Shown: positions 1 to 9,467, counted from the stretch's first letter. The stretch is 64,000 nt of DNA from Pseudomonas deceptionensis (GCF_900106095.1 NZ_FNUD01000002.1:2997501-3061500); one strand, 5' to 3'. Translations and numbers: made by a program. The notes: generated by a model from the sequence alone, not told the origin.

Positions 1-1
1 G

Positions 2-2050
2 GCTTCAACGCTGCGGGGCTCCAGTGCTCCGTCGCGCTACGACTTTGATGTGACACCGTTGTCGTTCACCGTCAGCCGAGGCGGGACGGCGTACCCGGCC
101 ACCCTGAACACTGCGACAACCGATCTTGCCGGTCTGGTGTCGGCGCTCAACGCTGCCAAGGGCGCTGCGCCATTCATTGCCAGCGCCTCGCTGGGCCGAC
201 TGCTGATCACGGAAACGTCCGCTTTTGCCGGTATGCCGCTGACATCGACGGACACGACTCTTTTCGGCAGCAGTCCAATCAGCAGCACCGGCACTGCGCC
301 AACCAGCGGGTCGCCTGAGCAGACCGCAGAGATGACCTTGAACTATGACGGCGGAGCGCCTGCGAATGGCCTTGCGCTGGGCACTGGCTTGGCCTGCATT
401 GGTCCTAGAGGGTTGAGGTATCGCATCACAGCCTCCGGTAGTTCCATTATTGAAGTCGAGCGTCTGACCTCCGCAGGTGCCGTTGATGAGGATTGGCCTG
501 GGTTCAGCTATCTGGAAAGCGTCAACAGCGTGATCAACCTCGACCCCTCCAGCCTGCAGGGTGGGTACCGCGGTCCCTTCGTCTGCGCTCCGGTCGGAGA
601 GAAGGTCACCGCCATCGAGTATTCCGTCTTTGCGGCCAACGGCCTGATTGGTCTTGGAAAGAAAGGGGACATGTACGCTATTTCATCAGGCCACCAGTTT
701 GAGTACCGGGATGCGGATGTGGCTGGTGCCTGGACGGTATTGCCGAAATGGGTGAGTGGAGCTTCACGTGACGCCCAGGGCTTTACCTTCCGCCATGAGC
801 TGCCTTATCCAATGCGCCCTGAGTGTCGCCTCAAGCGCCTACCCAAGATCGGCGGCGCGAACGCTGACGAGGTCAACGATGACATGATGTGGTACGGCCT
901 GCGCGGGCTGCGTCAGATTCGCCCAACCAGCTATCCGGGCATGACTGTCATCTCGGCCAAAATCCGTGGTGCTGACCGGCTCTCAGCGCAATCAGAGAGC
1001 CAGGTGAATCTGGAGGCCACCCGAATCCTCCCACTGCGCAACGGCGGCGCCTGGCAAGCACCTGCACCTACACGCGACATCGTGCCGTGGGTGCTGAATG
1101 TACTCAAATCGCTGGGTTACACCGACGCCGATATCGACCTTGAAGAGTTTGACCAGTTGCACGCGTCCTGTGTTGCCGATGGCCAGCTCTACGACGAGAC
1201 GATTGATGCCTCAAGTATTGCCAAGGAAGCGCTGAACAATGCGCTCGCCTGCGGCTGGGCTGAGCTGACCATCGCTAACGGGCTCATCAGACCAGTCCGT
1301 GATGAGCCTAGAGCCGTATTTGAGCGCGAGTACGGCCCTAAGACCCAAACCTACTCACCGCAGAACATGACCACCGCCTTGAAAATCAGCGGGCCACTTC
1401 CTTCGATCAACGACTTCGATGGTGTGGACGTTGAGTTCTACTCCAGTAAGAGCTGGGCTTGGGAGACTGTCGAGTGCCGTTGGCCGAACGACCTTGGGCT
1501 GAAAGTCGAGAAGGTAAAACTGCCCGGGGTGACTGATCGAGACCGCGCCTATCGGTGGGGTATGCGCCGCCGGGGGCACCAACTGTTCCGATCGGATACT
1601 TACACCTGGGCGACCACGCTGGCCGGGCGTAACTCGGGTTACTTGAGCTTTTGCGCGGTTGCCAGTGATACACCGGGGCTTTGTCAGAGCGCGCTGTTAT
1701 TTGGCGTTCAGCCGGTAATTGACGGGCTGGTACTGGAATCATCGGAGCCGCTGGATTGGTCTGCCGGCGGCGCCCACAAGATCGGAATCAGTCGCCTGGA
1801 TGGCACGTTGTCCGGGCCTTATCCGGCCACTCAAATCGATGAGTTCCACGTCAGGGTCGATGACCTGGACTTCGTGCCCAGCAACGATCCGGCCTTAAAT
1901 TCACCACGCCTGCTGTTTGGCCCTGCTGACAAGTGGGCTTACCCGGTGCTGGTGACCTCGGCCGATCCTTCCGGCGGCAACGTCTCAATGAAGGGAATGC
2001 CCTATGACGCCCGCGTTTACACCTACGACCACGCCACGGCGCCTGACTGA
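2..2050 (+). CDS. Phage tail protein, TipJ/host-specificity type (5' end outside window)
   Basis: The frame is open from base 2 with no stop, so the gene begins left of the window; a GTG at 50 is only an internal start candidate. About 680 residues are visible. I recognise it as the C-terminal part of a large tail-tip protein of the TipJ / host-specificity family found at the end of tail operons in Pseudomonas prophages. Such proteins sit at the distal tail and take part in host contact. No catalytic motif or membrane segment is seen. It is followed 17 bases later by a small gene and then by the tailspike, the usual late-gene order. Family assignment is from overall resemblance and context. 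Confidence 0.75.
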   Translation, partial: ASTLRGSSAPSRYDFDVTPLSFTVSRGGTAYPATLNTATTDLAGLVSALNAAKGAAPFIASASLGRLLITETSAFAGMPLTSTDTTLFGSSPISSTGTAPTSGSPEQTAEMTLNYDGGAPANGLALGTGLACIGPRGLRYRITASGSSIIEVERLTSAGAVDEDWPGFSYLESVNSVINLDPSSLQGGYRGPFVCAPVGEKVTAIEYSVFAANGLIGLGKKGDMYAISSGHQFEYRDADVAGAWTVLPKWVSGASRDAQGFTFRHELPYPMRPECRLKRLPKIGGANADEVNDDMMWYGLRGLRQIRPTSYPGMTVISAKIRGADRLSAQSESQVNLEATRILPLRNGGAWQAPAPTRDIVPWVLNVLKSLGYTDADIDLEEFDQLHASCVADGQLYDETIDASSIAKEALNNALACGWAELTIANGLIRPVRDEPRAVFEREYGPKTQTYSPQNMTTALKISGPLPSINDFDGVDVEFYSSKSWAWETVECRWPNDLGLKVEKVKLPGVTDRDRAYRWGMRRRGHQLFRSDTYTWATTLAGRNSGYLSFCAVASDTPGLCQSALLFGVQPVIDGLVLESSEPLDWSAGGAHKIGISRLDGTLSGPYPATQIDEFHVRVDDLDFVPSNDPALNSPRLLFGPADKWAYPVLVTSADPSGGNVSMKGMPYDARVYTYDHATAPD

Positions 2051-2067
2051 TAAAGGATCTGCTAACC

Positions 2068-2532
2068 ATGCTTGCATACCCTGAAGGTCTGCCTACGCCG
2101 CAGCGGGAGGGCTACGGCTTTGATCCTGTCAGCCCGATGACCAGCACAAAACTGGTGAGCGGGCGTTCGGAGCGTCGTCGGGCCTTTGTCAGCACTCCAA
2201 CTGTGGCGACTGTCACCTGGTTGCTGACACCGTCCGAGGCGCAGTTGTTTGAAGGGTGGTTTGAATACGTTCTGCTGTCTGGATCATTACCGTTTGAATG
2301 CCCACTCCTGACGCCGATGGGGATGGAGCCTTACCGCGCCAACTTCGTCGACATCTACAGTGGCCCTGTATTGGTGGGCGTTGATCTCTGGCGGTTTAGC
2401 GCCCAGCTCAGCCTTTTCAAGCGGCCACTGATTGATAAGGAGTGGATAGTAGATGCACCGGACTACATCCTCGGGGCAGACATCTTCGATATAGCTATGA
2501 ACCAGAAGTGGCCAAGACACACCGAAAGCTGA
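2068..2532 (+). CDS. Small phage tail-associated protein of unknown function
   Basis: A 154-residue soluble protein starting ATG 17 bases after the tail-tip gene, so very probably in the same late transcript. It has no signal peptide, no transmembrane segment and no motif I can name. Proteins of this size regularly follow the tail-tip gene and precede the tail fibre in Pseudomonas prophages, so a structural or assembly role at the tail tip is inferred from position only. Confidence 0.65.
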   Translation: MLAYPEGLPTPQREGYGFDPVSPMTSTKLVSGRSERRRAFVSTPTVATVTWLLTPSEAQLFEGWFEYVLLSGSLPFECPLLTPMGMEPYRANFVDIYSGPVLVGVDLWRFSAQLSLFKRPLIDKEWIVDAPDYILGADIFDIAMNQKWPRHTES

Positions 2533-2669
2533 ACCAACCCCGTAACCGCCAGCACGGGTCACTGCACCTCTACAAATATTCCACCGGCAGCTCGCCGGGA
2601 ACTTAAAAACAGCGTTTACGCATCCGCACTTTTTCGCGGAGGCGTCGTCGCGCCTGCGAGAAACTGCCC

Positions 2670-4763
2670 ATGGCTTACAACACTGGCAACCCGATCGGGT
2701 CGACCTCTCCAAAAGACCTGTCCGATAACGCCCGGAACCTGGACCTGTTGCTGCTCGGAGATGATCCGTCATACCCGGACCGTAAGGGCGTGCCGCGCAA
2801 GTCGTGGAAGGGCATGGAGGCCGAGTACGTTGCGGATCGCCTGCGCCGCGCCACTGAATTCCATACGGCTCAAACTGAGCGCGAAGCCCAGTTCAAAGCG
2901 TTCTTGGATGCCAGCGGTTATGAAGCGCCCGTGCCATATGCGCCCGGCCTAATTCTTGAGCGTGCAACTCAGACGGTCGGCTATCTGGGAAATGAGTACC
3001 GAGTTAAAAGCCAGTTTCTGCCGCTGTTGACTACGAACTGGGTCGGTGACGAGTCGAAGCTCAAGCTGGTTGGTGATGATTCGCTTCGACAGGATATGGC
3101 CAACTTCACTGATCCAGCCAAAGGCGCGGCCATCCTCGGGCGCGGCGTTGTTTCGATAGCGTCAATCGCCGATCTGCTGACCGCAACACACAAAGAATCT
3201 CTGACCTATCGTGTTGCGTCCTACCACGGCGGATGGGCCGTCGCAGTGCCCTACGTCGGCCCATTGGGCGGTGGTGACTTCAATTTTTTGGCTGGCTCTA
3301 CCATTCCAGCGGATGACGGCATCGTCTTCGAAGTTCCCGGAGGGCGCGTTGTGCGCATGGGCCACACTTCCACTGTGAAGCCAGAGTGGTACGGGGCTCT
3401 GGGTGACGGTGTACAGGACGACACCGACGCGCTGCGCTTAGCCTGCCGCTCAGAAGGTCAGTACGTTGCCGACTATGGCTACACGTTCCGCAAGGAGGGT
3501 GGTCGTAGGATCAAAGGTCGCCCTGGTGGTAACTACCGGATCACGCGCCCTGTGTACCTGCGCAAGGGGGATTGGTTTCAGGGTGGCGGTTACACCGCCA
3601 CGCGCATCTTCTCCAACCAATCCGGGATAGGTCAGCTTATCTACGTGGGCTGGGGGTTGGTTGACGGCGTACTCGTGCGAGACCCCGGCGGCCTCATCCC
3701 AAAGGTTACAGATCTCTGCCTTGCCGAGACCGTGGGCGGCGTCAGCGCAATCTTCCTCGACAGCATCTCTGGCTGGGACGTTCGGGACTGCTGGTTCTTT
3801 GCTGACGTAGGTGTAAGAACCAAGGGGATCACTAACGACGGCTTTATGCTCAACTGTGTTGCTGACAACGGTAGCGGGCACTTAGCTATTTTTGAAGGCA
3901 CAGGTGATGGCTACCACACCGGGCAGTCCACAACCGTTGATAACTGCGGTGCCTTCAAGACACGATATGGCGGTATTAAGCTGGACGGTGTATCCGACGT
4001 GACCATCAAGGGCGGGCACTTCAACTTCATCCCATTCTATGGCCTGTACACCGGCACGGTTAAGAAGAACTCTCGCATCAAGGCTATTGGTGTCAACTTC
4101 AAGGGGACTATCGATGGCGTAGGAATGGATGTTACACAGCAGCATATCCGCGTCACCGCCCCCACTGCGGGATTCGCCATCATTGATTGCGGGCTTGCGT
4201 ACTCGCGGAATGCCGACATTCAAGCTAACTACCCGGTTCAGGTTAGGGGTGGGCGCTCTGAAAATGCAGCGATTGACAGTATCGTGTGCTTGGGTGGGCG
4301 CTCGACAATCAAGGGTACGGAGTTCGCGGACACAGGGCGACACCCAGTACGCTCGACAGTGCGTATTGACGTGGAAGGACTGGAAATGGAAAACCCTCTG
4401 TCTATCGGTGTTCCGGCAGATATCTTTGCTCGCGGGGCAATTTACTTGTCAGGTTCAGGCAGCAAGTCCACCGTGCGCAATTGCCACCGGTATGATGATA
4501 AAGGCCCGGCAGTAAGCACGAACGGTCTGAACGGTATCCGCTCATCCGGGAATACCTCTGAGGGGGACGTAGACGTCCTGCACTACACCGGAAATGGGGT
4601 TAACTACTCGGTTAACGAGCGGGCTGAGAATCCTGTTGGACTTTGGCGAAATGTTGAGCTGTTACGTGGTGGGTACACCCGCTGGATTGACTCGTCCGGG
4701 AGGTTTCGTATCAAGAACGGAGACCCGACCAGCGAAACGGACGGCACAGTAGTCGGGGCTTAG
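2670..4763 (+). CDS. Phage tailspike with pectate-lyase-like beta-helix
   Basis: 697 residues. The N-terminus (MAYNTGNPIGSTSPKDLSDN, about residues 1-110) looks like a virion-attachment segment. Near residue 245 the motif WYGALGDGVQDDTDAL marks the start of a right-handed parallel beta-helix of the pectate-lyase-3 type, and the rest is rich in short Gly/Asn/Val repeats typical of that fold. Such spikes bind and often cleave the host O-antigen or capsule; which glycan this one recognises cannot be read from sequence. A 137-base gap separates it from the previous gene. It sits directly before a low-GC acyltransferase, suggesting receptor recognition and receptor modification travel together. 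Confidence 0.85.
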   Translation: MAYNTGNPIGSTSPKDLSDNARNLDLLLLGDDPSYPDRKGVPRKSWKGMEAEYVADRLRRATEFHTAQTEREAQFKAFLDASGYEAPVPYAPGLILERATQTVGYLGNEYRVKSQFLPLLTTNWVGDESKLKLVGDDSLRQDMANFTDPAKGAAILGRGVVSIASIADLLTATHKESLTYRVASYHGGWAVAVPYVGPLGGGDFNFLAGSTIPADDGIVFEVPGGRVVRMGHTSTVKPEWYGALGDGVQDDTDALRLACRSEGQYVADYGYTFRKEGGRRIKGRPGGNYRITRPVYLRKGDWFQGGGYTATRIFSNQSGIGQLIYVGWGLVDGVLVRDPGGLIPKVTDLCLAETVGGVSAIFLDSISGWDVRDCWFFADVGVRTKGITNDGFMLNCVADNGSGHLAIFEGTGDGYHTGQSTTVDNCGAFKTRYGGIKLDGVSDVTIKGGHFNFIPFYGLYTGTVKKNSRIKAIGVNFKGTIDGVGMDVTQQHIRVTAPTAGFAIIDCGLAYSRNADIQANYPVQVRGGRSENAAIDSIVCLGGRSTIKGTEFADTGRHPVRSTVRIDVEGLEMENPLSIGVPADIFARGAIYLSGSGSKSTVRNCHRYDDKGPAVSTNGLNGIRSSGNTSEGDVDVLHYTGNGVNYSVNERAENPVGLWRNVELLRGGYTRWIDSSGRFRIKNGDPTSETDGTVVGA

Positions 4764-5101
4764 GTCTGATCTTATAGCCAAGCATGCCGTGACCTGCTCA
4801 AGCGTCGGATCTACAAGTCAGGGGCATACATCATGGTAAAAGAGTAAACGTATAAAATTCCAATTCAGGCTCACATTCGTGTGGTATCTTGCGCACAAAT
4901 CTTACGCCTAGACTCAATGGATGGCATAGCCATAGTGGGGTTTCTTAGGTGTAAGGGGGGAATCCCATGAGATGCTAGGCCCTTTGCAGTAAGGGCTTGG
5001 CATTTGCGTGCGAGGCGACCAGAAATTCTAAGTTGTTTATGTTGGAAGAATTTACTTAAATGATAAATAGGAAGATTGTGCGCATGGATTTTCAATAAAC
5101 T
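4764..5101. other. Intergenic 338 bases between tailspike and acyltransferase
   Basis: Base composition drops sharply to AT-rich at about 4840, marking the left edge of the low-GC block that continues to about 9200. I see only very short ORFs (for example 17 codons from 4918) and no RNA gene. A promoter for the acyltransferase must lie here if it is expressed from the silent prophage, but I see no clear -35/-10 pair. Confidence 0.5.
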
Positions 5102-7075
5102 ATGACTATTCATAATAAATCGATTGTTTACAGGCCAGAGATTGACGGCTTACGTGCCCTTGCAGTATTGCCCGTAATTCTGTTTCATGCCGGATTCGGG
5201 TTGTTTTCTGGAGGGTTTGTTGGTGTAGATATTTTTTTTGTTATTTCCGGATTTTTAATAACATCAATTCTTTTAAGGGAGTTTGAAGAGGGTAGGTTTT
5301 CAATTGTTGGGTTCTATGAGCGTAGGGCAAGAAGGATATTGCCGGCTCTATTTTTTGTGATTGCATGCTGTCTGCCAGTAGCTTTGATTTGGATGATTCC
5401 AGATGATCTGAAGAGATTAGGCCAAAGCTTGTTTGCGGTAATGACATTTTCATCAAACTTTTTTTTCTGGAAGAAAACTGATTATTTTAGTCCAGGTGCA
5501 GAGCAGCAGCCATTACTACATACATGGAGCTTGGCTGTTGAGGAGCAGTACTATGTGCTGTTTCCGTTGTTTTTGATTTTTTGCTGGAGATTTGGAAAGG
5601 CTAAACTATTTTGGGTTGTAGCGGTTGTTGCTTTATCTTCCCTGGCTTTTTCCGAGTGGGCTTGGAGGAATCAACCGATTGCTAACTTTTATCTCTTGCC
5701 ATCCAGGGCCTGGGAAATGCTGGCGGGCTCTTTGTTGGCATTTATTCCCCCTGTAAAGTCCACTAGCTTGCGCAGGGGAATAATTGCAGAGGTTCTATCT
5801 CTGCTAGGGCTTTGTACGATACTGTTTTCTATCTTTGTATATGATGGAGACGTTCCTTTTCCCAGCTTATATTCCCTTGCACCCGTGGTCGGGGCTGCTC
5901 TATTGATTGCTTTTTCTTCGCGAGAAAATTTTGCCGGTAGACTGCTATCAAATAAATTTTTTGTTGGGATTGGGCTGGTCTCTTATAGTGCTTATCTATG
6001 GCATCAGCCATTGATAAGTTTTCAGATATTGATTCTGGATAGTAAGAATAAGTTTCTGAGTTTTTCAATTGTTTTAGCTTCGTTAATTTTGGCGTATTTC
6101 ACATACAAATATATTGAAACTCCATTTAGAACAAAAAAAATAGCTGGCTCTAGAGGTTCGTTGTTTTTAACAAGCTCCAGCGCTATAGCTTTGGTTGCAT
6201 TAATTGGCCTTGGGTTTCACTTTTCAAAAGGTGAAGTCGGGCTAAGCTATGCATTAGAAAAAGAAGCTATGACGCAGTTGGGGAATGATAGATGGCCCTA
6301 TTGGGAGAACTCCGCTTGCAATGAGCGGTTTCCGTTCAAGGAGAAAGTGGGCGGCTGGTGGTTTTGCATGCTTAAGAAGGATGAAAAGCCTAACGTTTTC
6401 CTGCTTGGGAACTCCCATGCGAATGACTTATATCCAGCACTTGCAACAACCCCTGCGTTTGAAAGTTTGAATGTCCTGTCAGCTGGTACATGCAACTATC
6501 TTGCAGAGCCGCAGCCTGATAAGAAGTTGGGTGGGAATAATCCTTGTGCATCTGATGCGATTGTTAAACAGTTTGCATATACTACAAGCATTCTTGAGGT
6601 GGATCGGCCGGAATTTGTTTTTTTAAATACAAGCTACCCAAGAAATCTTTCAGCCTCTGAAGCTAAGGACTTTGTTAGAAGGGCAGAGCTAAGGGCAGAA
6701 CAGATTATTGGTTACGGCCTTAAGCCGATTATAGTTTTGCCGCGACCCGTTCTTCATGAGTATCATGTTAAGTTTTGCTTGAATAGACCGATGGTTGGAA
6801 GGGTCAAAACCTGCTCGGTATCACAATCAGAAGCCATGTCTTATTTCTCGGAGTTGAGTTCTGAATTTAAAAAACTTGAGTCTTCAAATAAGGGGATTCA
6901 TTTTTTAAGTCAGGAGAACTTCTTTTGCGATGGGTCTAAATGTGATTTTCTTAGGGGTGGGCTTCCATTAATTCGCGACGAGAAAGACGAGCATCTATCT
7001 AGCTATGGCTCGAAATTGTTTGGTTTGTATATAGCGGCATGGGCTAAGAATGAACTGCCGGCACTTGTGCGTTAG
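5102..7075 (+). CDS. O-acyltransferase with C-terminal SGNH domain (OafA-like, prophage-borne)
   Basis: 657 residues. Residues 8-345 are an acyltransferase-3 membrane domain of about ten helices, with the family motif RPEIDGLRALAVL at the start and the conserved His in ILFHAG. From about residue 420 a periplasmic SGNH hydrolase-like domain carries GNSHAND (nucleophile block) and DEHLSSYG (Asp/His block). Proteins of this design O-acetylate O-antigen or other surface sugars in the periplasm. Codon use is much more AT-rich than the tailspike upstream, a sign of separate acquisition. Its position inside a prophage next to the tailspike suggests serotype conversion; donor and acceptor are inferred. 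Confidence 0.9.
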   Translation: MTIHNKSIVYRPEIDGLRALAVLPVILFHAGFGLFSGGFVGVDIFFVISGFLITSILLREFEEGRFSIVGFYERRARRILPALFFVIACCLPVALIWMIPDDLKRLGQSLFAVMTFSSNFFFWKKTDYFSPGAEQQPLLHTWSLAVEEQYYVLFPLFLIFCWRFGKAKLFWVVAVVALSSLAFSEWAWRNQPIANFYLLPSRAWEMLAGSLLAFIPPVKSTSLRRGIIAEVLSLLGLCTILFSIFVYDGDVPFPSLYSLAPVVGAALLIAFSSRENFAGRLLSNKFFVGIGLVSYSAYLWHQPLISFQILILDSKNKFLSFSIVLASLILAYFTYKYIETPFRTKKIAGSRGSLFLTSSSAIALVALIGLGFHFSKGEVGLSYALEKEAMTQLGNDRWPYWENSACNERFPFKEKVGGWWFCMLKKDEKPNVFLLGNSHANDLYPALATTPAFESLNVLSAGTCNYLAEPQPDKKLGGNNPCASDAIVKQFAYTTSILEVDRPEFVFLNTSYPRNLSASEAKDFVRRAELRAEQIIGYGLKPIIVLPRPVLHEYHVKFCLNRPMVGRVKTCSVSQSEAMSYFSELSSEFKKLESSNKGIHFLSQENFFCDGSKCDFLRGGLPLIRDEKDEHLSSYGSKLFGLYIAAWAKNELPALVR

Positions 7076-7118
7076 AATTTTTAGTTAGGCTAGCGGCAGT
7101 GTGTGGTGGCTCGATAGA

Positions 7119-7152
7119 ACGGGGGGGGCTGAGTACGATAATTCCCCCCCGT
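7119..7152. repeat. G8 / C7 inverted repeat downstream of the acyltransferase gene
   Basis: A run of eight G preceded by AC and, 15 bases later, a run of seven C followed by GT can fold into a very stable hairpin 44 bases after the acyltransferase stop. It may end transcription, although no T tract follows. Homopolymer arms make it prone to length change. Confidence 0.6.
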
Positions 7153-7269
7153 CAGAAATAGAGGTCAGGCCACCAGGGTCAACTTCTGTTTAGGATGGGG
7201 TTGCCTCCTATCGTCAAGTTCGGGCGCTAGTGATTGTATGTTCGGATCCTGCGCGTGCCGTGGTCCCGA

Positions 7270-7545
7270 GTGTGCGCTTATGCTGGAACGTTACCTGGAA
7301 GCCGGTTTTTACCCATAGATAACAACCCCGGCTAACTAGCGATAAAACCGTTTGTTATTAGGCGCAAAGCCTGGCTGTTCAGCGACACGCCTAAAGGTGC
7401 GAGCGCGCAGTCGAGACCGCCAAGGTCAACGACCAGGGGCCCTATACGTGGCTGCGCCACGTACTGGAGCAGTTGCCTCATGCTTCATCGGTGGACGACT
7501 ACGACGCCTTGCTGTCGTGGCAGCTACACACCACAAATTCCAAGA
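7270..7545 (+). pseudogene. IS66-family transposase (TnpC) C-terminal remnant
   Basis: Reading across frames gives pieces of the IS66 TnpC C-terminus: LERYLEAGFYP then DNNP, IKPFVIRRKAWLFSDTPKGA (7342-7404) and VETAKVNDQGPYTW followed by LEQLPHASSVDDYDALLSW (to about 7527). The pieces lie in different frames with a stop (TAG near 7313) and an internal deletion between KGA and VETAK. It is a decayed fragment with no start and no inverted repeats seen. It separates the acyltransferase from the polymerase gene and indicates past IS activity in this block. Confidence 0.8.
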
Positions 7546-7556
7546 TAGCTATAGAT

Positions 7557-7577
7557 TCCCACCTTTTAAAGGTGGGA
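7557..7577. repeat. Perfect 10-bp palindromic hairpin
   Basis: TCCCACCTTT, one T, then AAAGGTGGGA. It lies between two transposon remnants. It could be a leftover terminator or a transposon-end hairpin; nothing decides between these. Confidence 0.5.
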
Positions 7578-7599
7578 TTCATGGACCGCTTACTTTCGG

Positions 7600-7850
7600 T
7601 TTTGAAGTTCTTTTCGGCGTGTATTTTTTAAGCCGCCGGTTCTCTGCCTCCAGCTCGCGCAAACGGGCCGTCAGCGAGGCGTCTATGCCGCCGAATTTGG
7701 TTCGCTACTATAGAGCTTGGCTGAACTGATGCCGTTTTCACGGCAGAGTTCTGGGACTGGGGTTCAAGCATCTGCTTGCTTGAGGAAGGTCATGATTTGA
7801 CTGTCTTAAAACGCGATACCTTCACACGAGATTTTCAGGAACCTGGCTGG
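7600..7850 (-). pseudogene. IS3-family OrfA remnant
   Basis: On the minus strand the broken frames read SRF..DSQIMTFLKQADA, then (after an in-frame stop) TPVPELCRENGISSAKLY and LTARLRELEAENRRLKK. This is the helix-turn-helix and leucine-zipper part of an IS3-family OrfA. It has at least two frameshifts and one stop. No OrfB or terminal repeats are present next to it, so only a fragment remains. Confidence 0.75.
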
Positions 7851-7858
7851 AGGAAATT

Positions 7859-9157
7859 CTACTTCTGATATCTGCTTTTTAGGTGGGATTGCCCATTTAC
7901 AAACTTGTGATGCATATGTTGTTTTTTTGGTGCCAGATTTTTTTTATGATTTAACAGGTAAAAAGCGGCAATTAAGAAAATAAATACTTGAGGAGAAAAG
8001 TAACCTATGCTTCTTACAAAAAGCTCAACCGAAAATGAAATAATGATCCCGTAAGAAATTAGTAGCATGCTGTTTTCTCTCAATTGATTATTCAGCAAAA
8101 TTTTCCTTACTGAACGCACACATTTAAAACAATAGAGGATATAGGCGATCATCAGATAGATGCCAAAATACCCCAGCTCCGCAACAACTTTTGCCGCAAG
8201 GAAACCACCATCATCCCGGTTTTGCTCGATATTCACATTGCCTGTGATTTTTGCAATCATGGAGGCATAGATAGAAGGCGGCTGTGTGCCTAACATCTGA
8301 AGCCCTAGCCCAAAACCATTGGTTCGAATGAGAGAGTTCTGGGCGTCCTGCAATCCTTGTAAGTAAACCAAGGCGGTCATATTGGAAGATTCGCTGGAAA
8401 GGGTTAAACGCCCCGTGAAGTACTCGTTGGACATGATTTTGTTCATGCCGAATGAAGCGAAAATAATAATTGCGGGGAATGCAAAAAGTACGGCTTTCGT
8501 CCGTAACGTCGAAATCAAGACCAAACTGGTAATTACTACGAAAGTTAAAAGCGTAGTGCTGGGGATAAGGAGAGAGATTGATGTAACAGCGGCTAGCGCT
8601 ATGAGTCGTCTACTCCAGGAGTTGTTGGTTATCGAGTAAATTAATAAGAAGGCACCTAGGTACAAAGCGTAATGGCTAGGTTCTAGAAAAGGAAACATCG
8701 GCTGGCCATGCTTATATCCTAAGCTTTTACCGATTGAGTAAGAAGTGAATATATGCAGGAATCCTAAAAAAACCATAAAGTAAAATACGCAATGGCAGGA
8801 TCTTAGTATGATTTTACTTTCGATTTTTTCAAGTTCGAAAGTTACAAGGTAAGCTGCTAATATATAAATACCTAGCGCTATAATTGAAGAGTAAGATTTT
8901 GGTTGCCATGTTCCCACAAGTAAGTGCTGTATTAAGAAATATAAAAATAGCAGTCCAGCACCATACGCAAGTTTTTTTTTCACTCTGAGCGTCTTTTTAA
9001 GTTGTCTCAGGCAAAGCAGTATGCATATTATCGAGCAGGCCATTGCTCCCGTTGAGAATGACTTGTTCTCTGAATTTATGGTTATTAGTGAGGGGAGAGC
9101 ACCTACCATGAGCAAGAATAGGAAACTTATAATAAATTTGTAGTTTGTTACTAGCAC
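7859..9157 (-). CDS. Wzy-like O-antigen/polysaccharide polymerase (prophage-borne)
   Basis: 432 residues, very hydrophobic, with about ten to twelve membrane segments and a large periplasmic loop around residues 220-320 that holds the partly conserved polymerase-type features (GLGLQMLG, then DDGGFLAAKVVAELGYFG). This is the architecture of Wzy polymerases, which join repeat units in the periplasm. The gene is AT-rich like the acyltransferase and runs against the phage late genes, as lysogenic conversion genes often do. It ends in a basic, His-rich tail. Chain-altering phage polymerases are known (phage D3 of P. aeruginosa); that this one replaces or competes with a host polymerase is inference. 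It could instead be a ligase-like protein of the same superfamily. Confidence 0.75.
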   Translation of the reverse strand: MLVTNYKFIISFLFLLMVGALPSLITINSENKSFSTGAMACSIICILLCLRQLKKTLRVKKKLAYGAGLLFLYFLIQHLLVGTWQPKSYSSIIALGIYILAAYLVTFELEKIESKIILRSCHCVFYFMVFLGFLHIFTSYSIGKSLGYKHGQPMFPFLEPSHYALYLGAFLLIYSITNNSWSRRLIALAAVTSISLLIPSTTLLTFVVITSLVLISTLRTKAVLFAFPAIIIFASFGMNKIMSNEYFTGRLTLSSESSNMTALVYLQGLQDAQNSLIRTNGFGLGLQMLGTQPPSIYASMIAKITGNVNIEQNRDDGGFLAAKVVAELGYFGIYLMIAYILYCFKCVRSVRKILLNNQLRENSMLLISYGIIISFSVELFVRSIGYFSPQVFIFLIAAFYLLNHKKNLAPKKQHMHHKFVNGQSHLKSRYQK

Positions 9158-9248
9158 TTTTAGGGCTCAAATAAAAATAAATCTACGGTTTTCGGCATAG
9201 CGCTAAATTAGAGATGGTCGCTAGCCGGGTGGGGTTTATGCCGTCCGG

Positions 9249-9277
9249 AATCTAAGGTCCGGTGATGAGCTTGTCAA
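9249..9277 (-). promoter_or_regulatory. Possible sigma70 promoter of the prophage polymerase gene
   Basis: On the minus strand TTGACA (9277-9272), a 17-base spacer and TAGATT (9254-9249) lie about 95 bases before the start at 9157. The -35 is perfect and the -10 matches at four of six positions. An independent promoter would fit a gene expressed from the repressed prophage. Confidence 0.4.
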
Positions 9278-9440
9278 GCCTGAATGCCCGGTCATGCTGA
9301 TCTCTTAAGGGTTGTCGACTAATCCAAAGTCATCGTTTTTCGATCGTTTGAAGCGGTTTCGCAGAGCGATCAGACAGAGTTTCAGTGTTAATTGATCGCT
9401 CGTGACTCACCTGTTTATGTCTGTAAATGGTCATCACATG

Positions 9441-9467
9441 CCCGCCACTGCGCGGGCTTTTTTACGC
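9441..9467 (+). terminator. Rho-independent terminator-like hairpin before the lysis genes
   Basis: CCCGC, a six-base loop, GCGGG, then CTTTTTT. It lies 12 bases before the endolysin start and would separate upstream transcription from the lysis genes unless antiterminated. Confidence 0.6.

Noticed and set aside
7352..7729. 125-codon plus-strand ORF
   Set aside because: Runs through the IS66 fragment in a wrong frame and across the IS3 remnant; not a gene.
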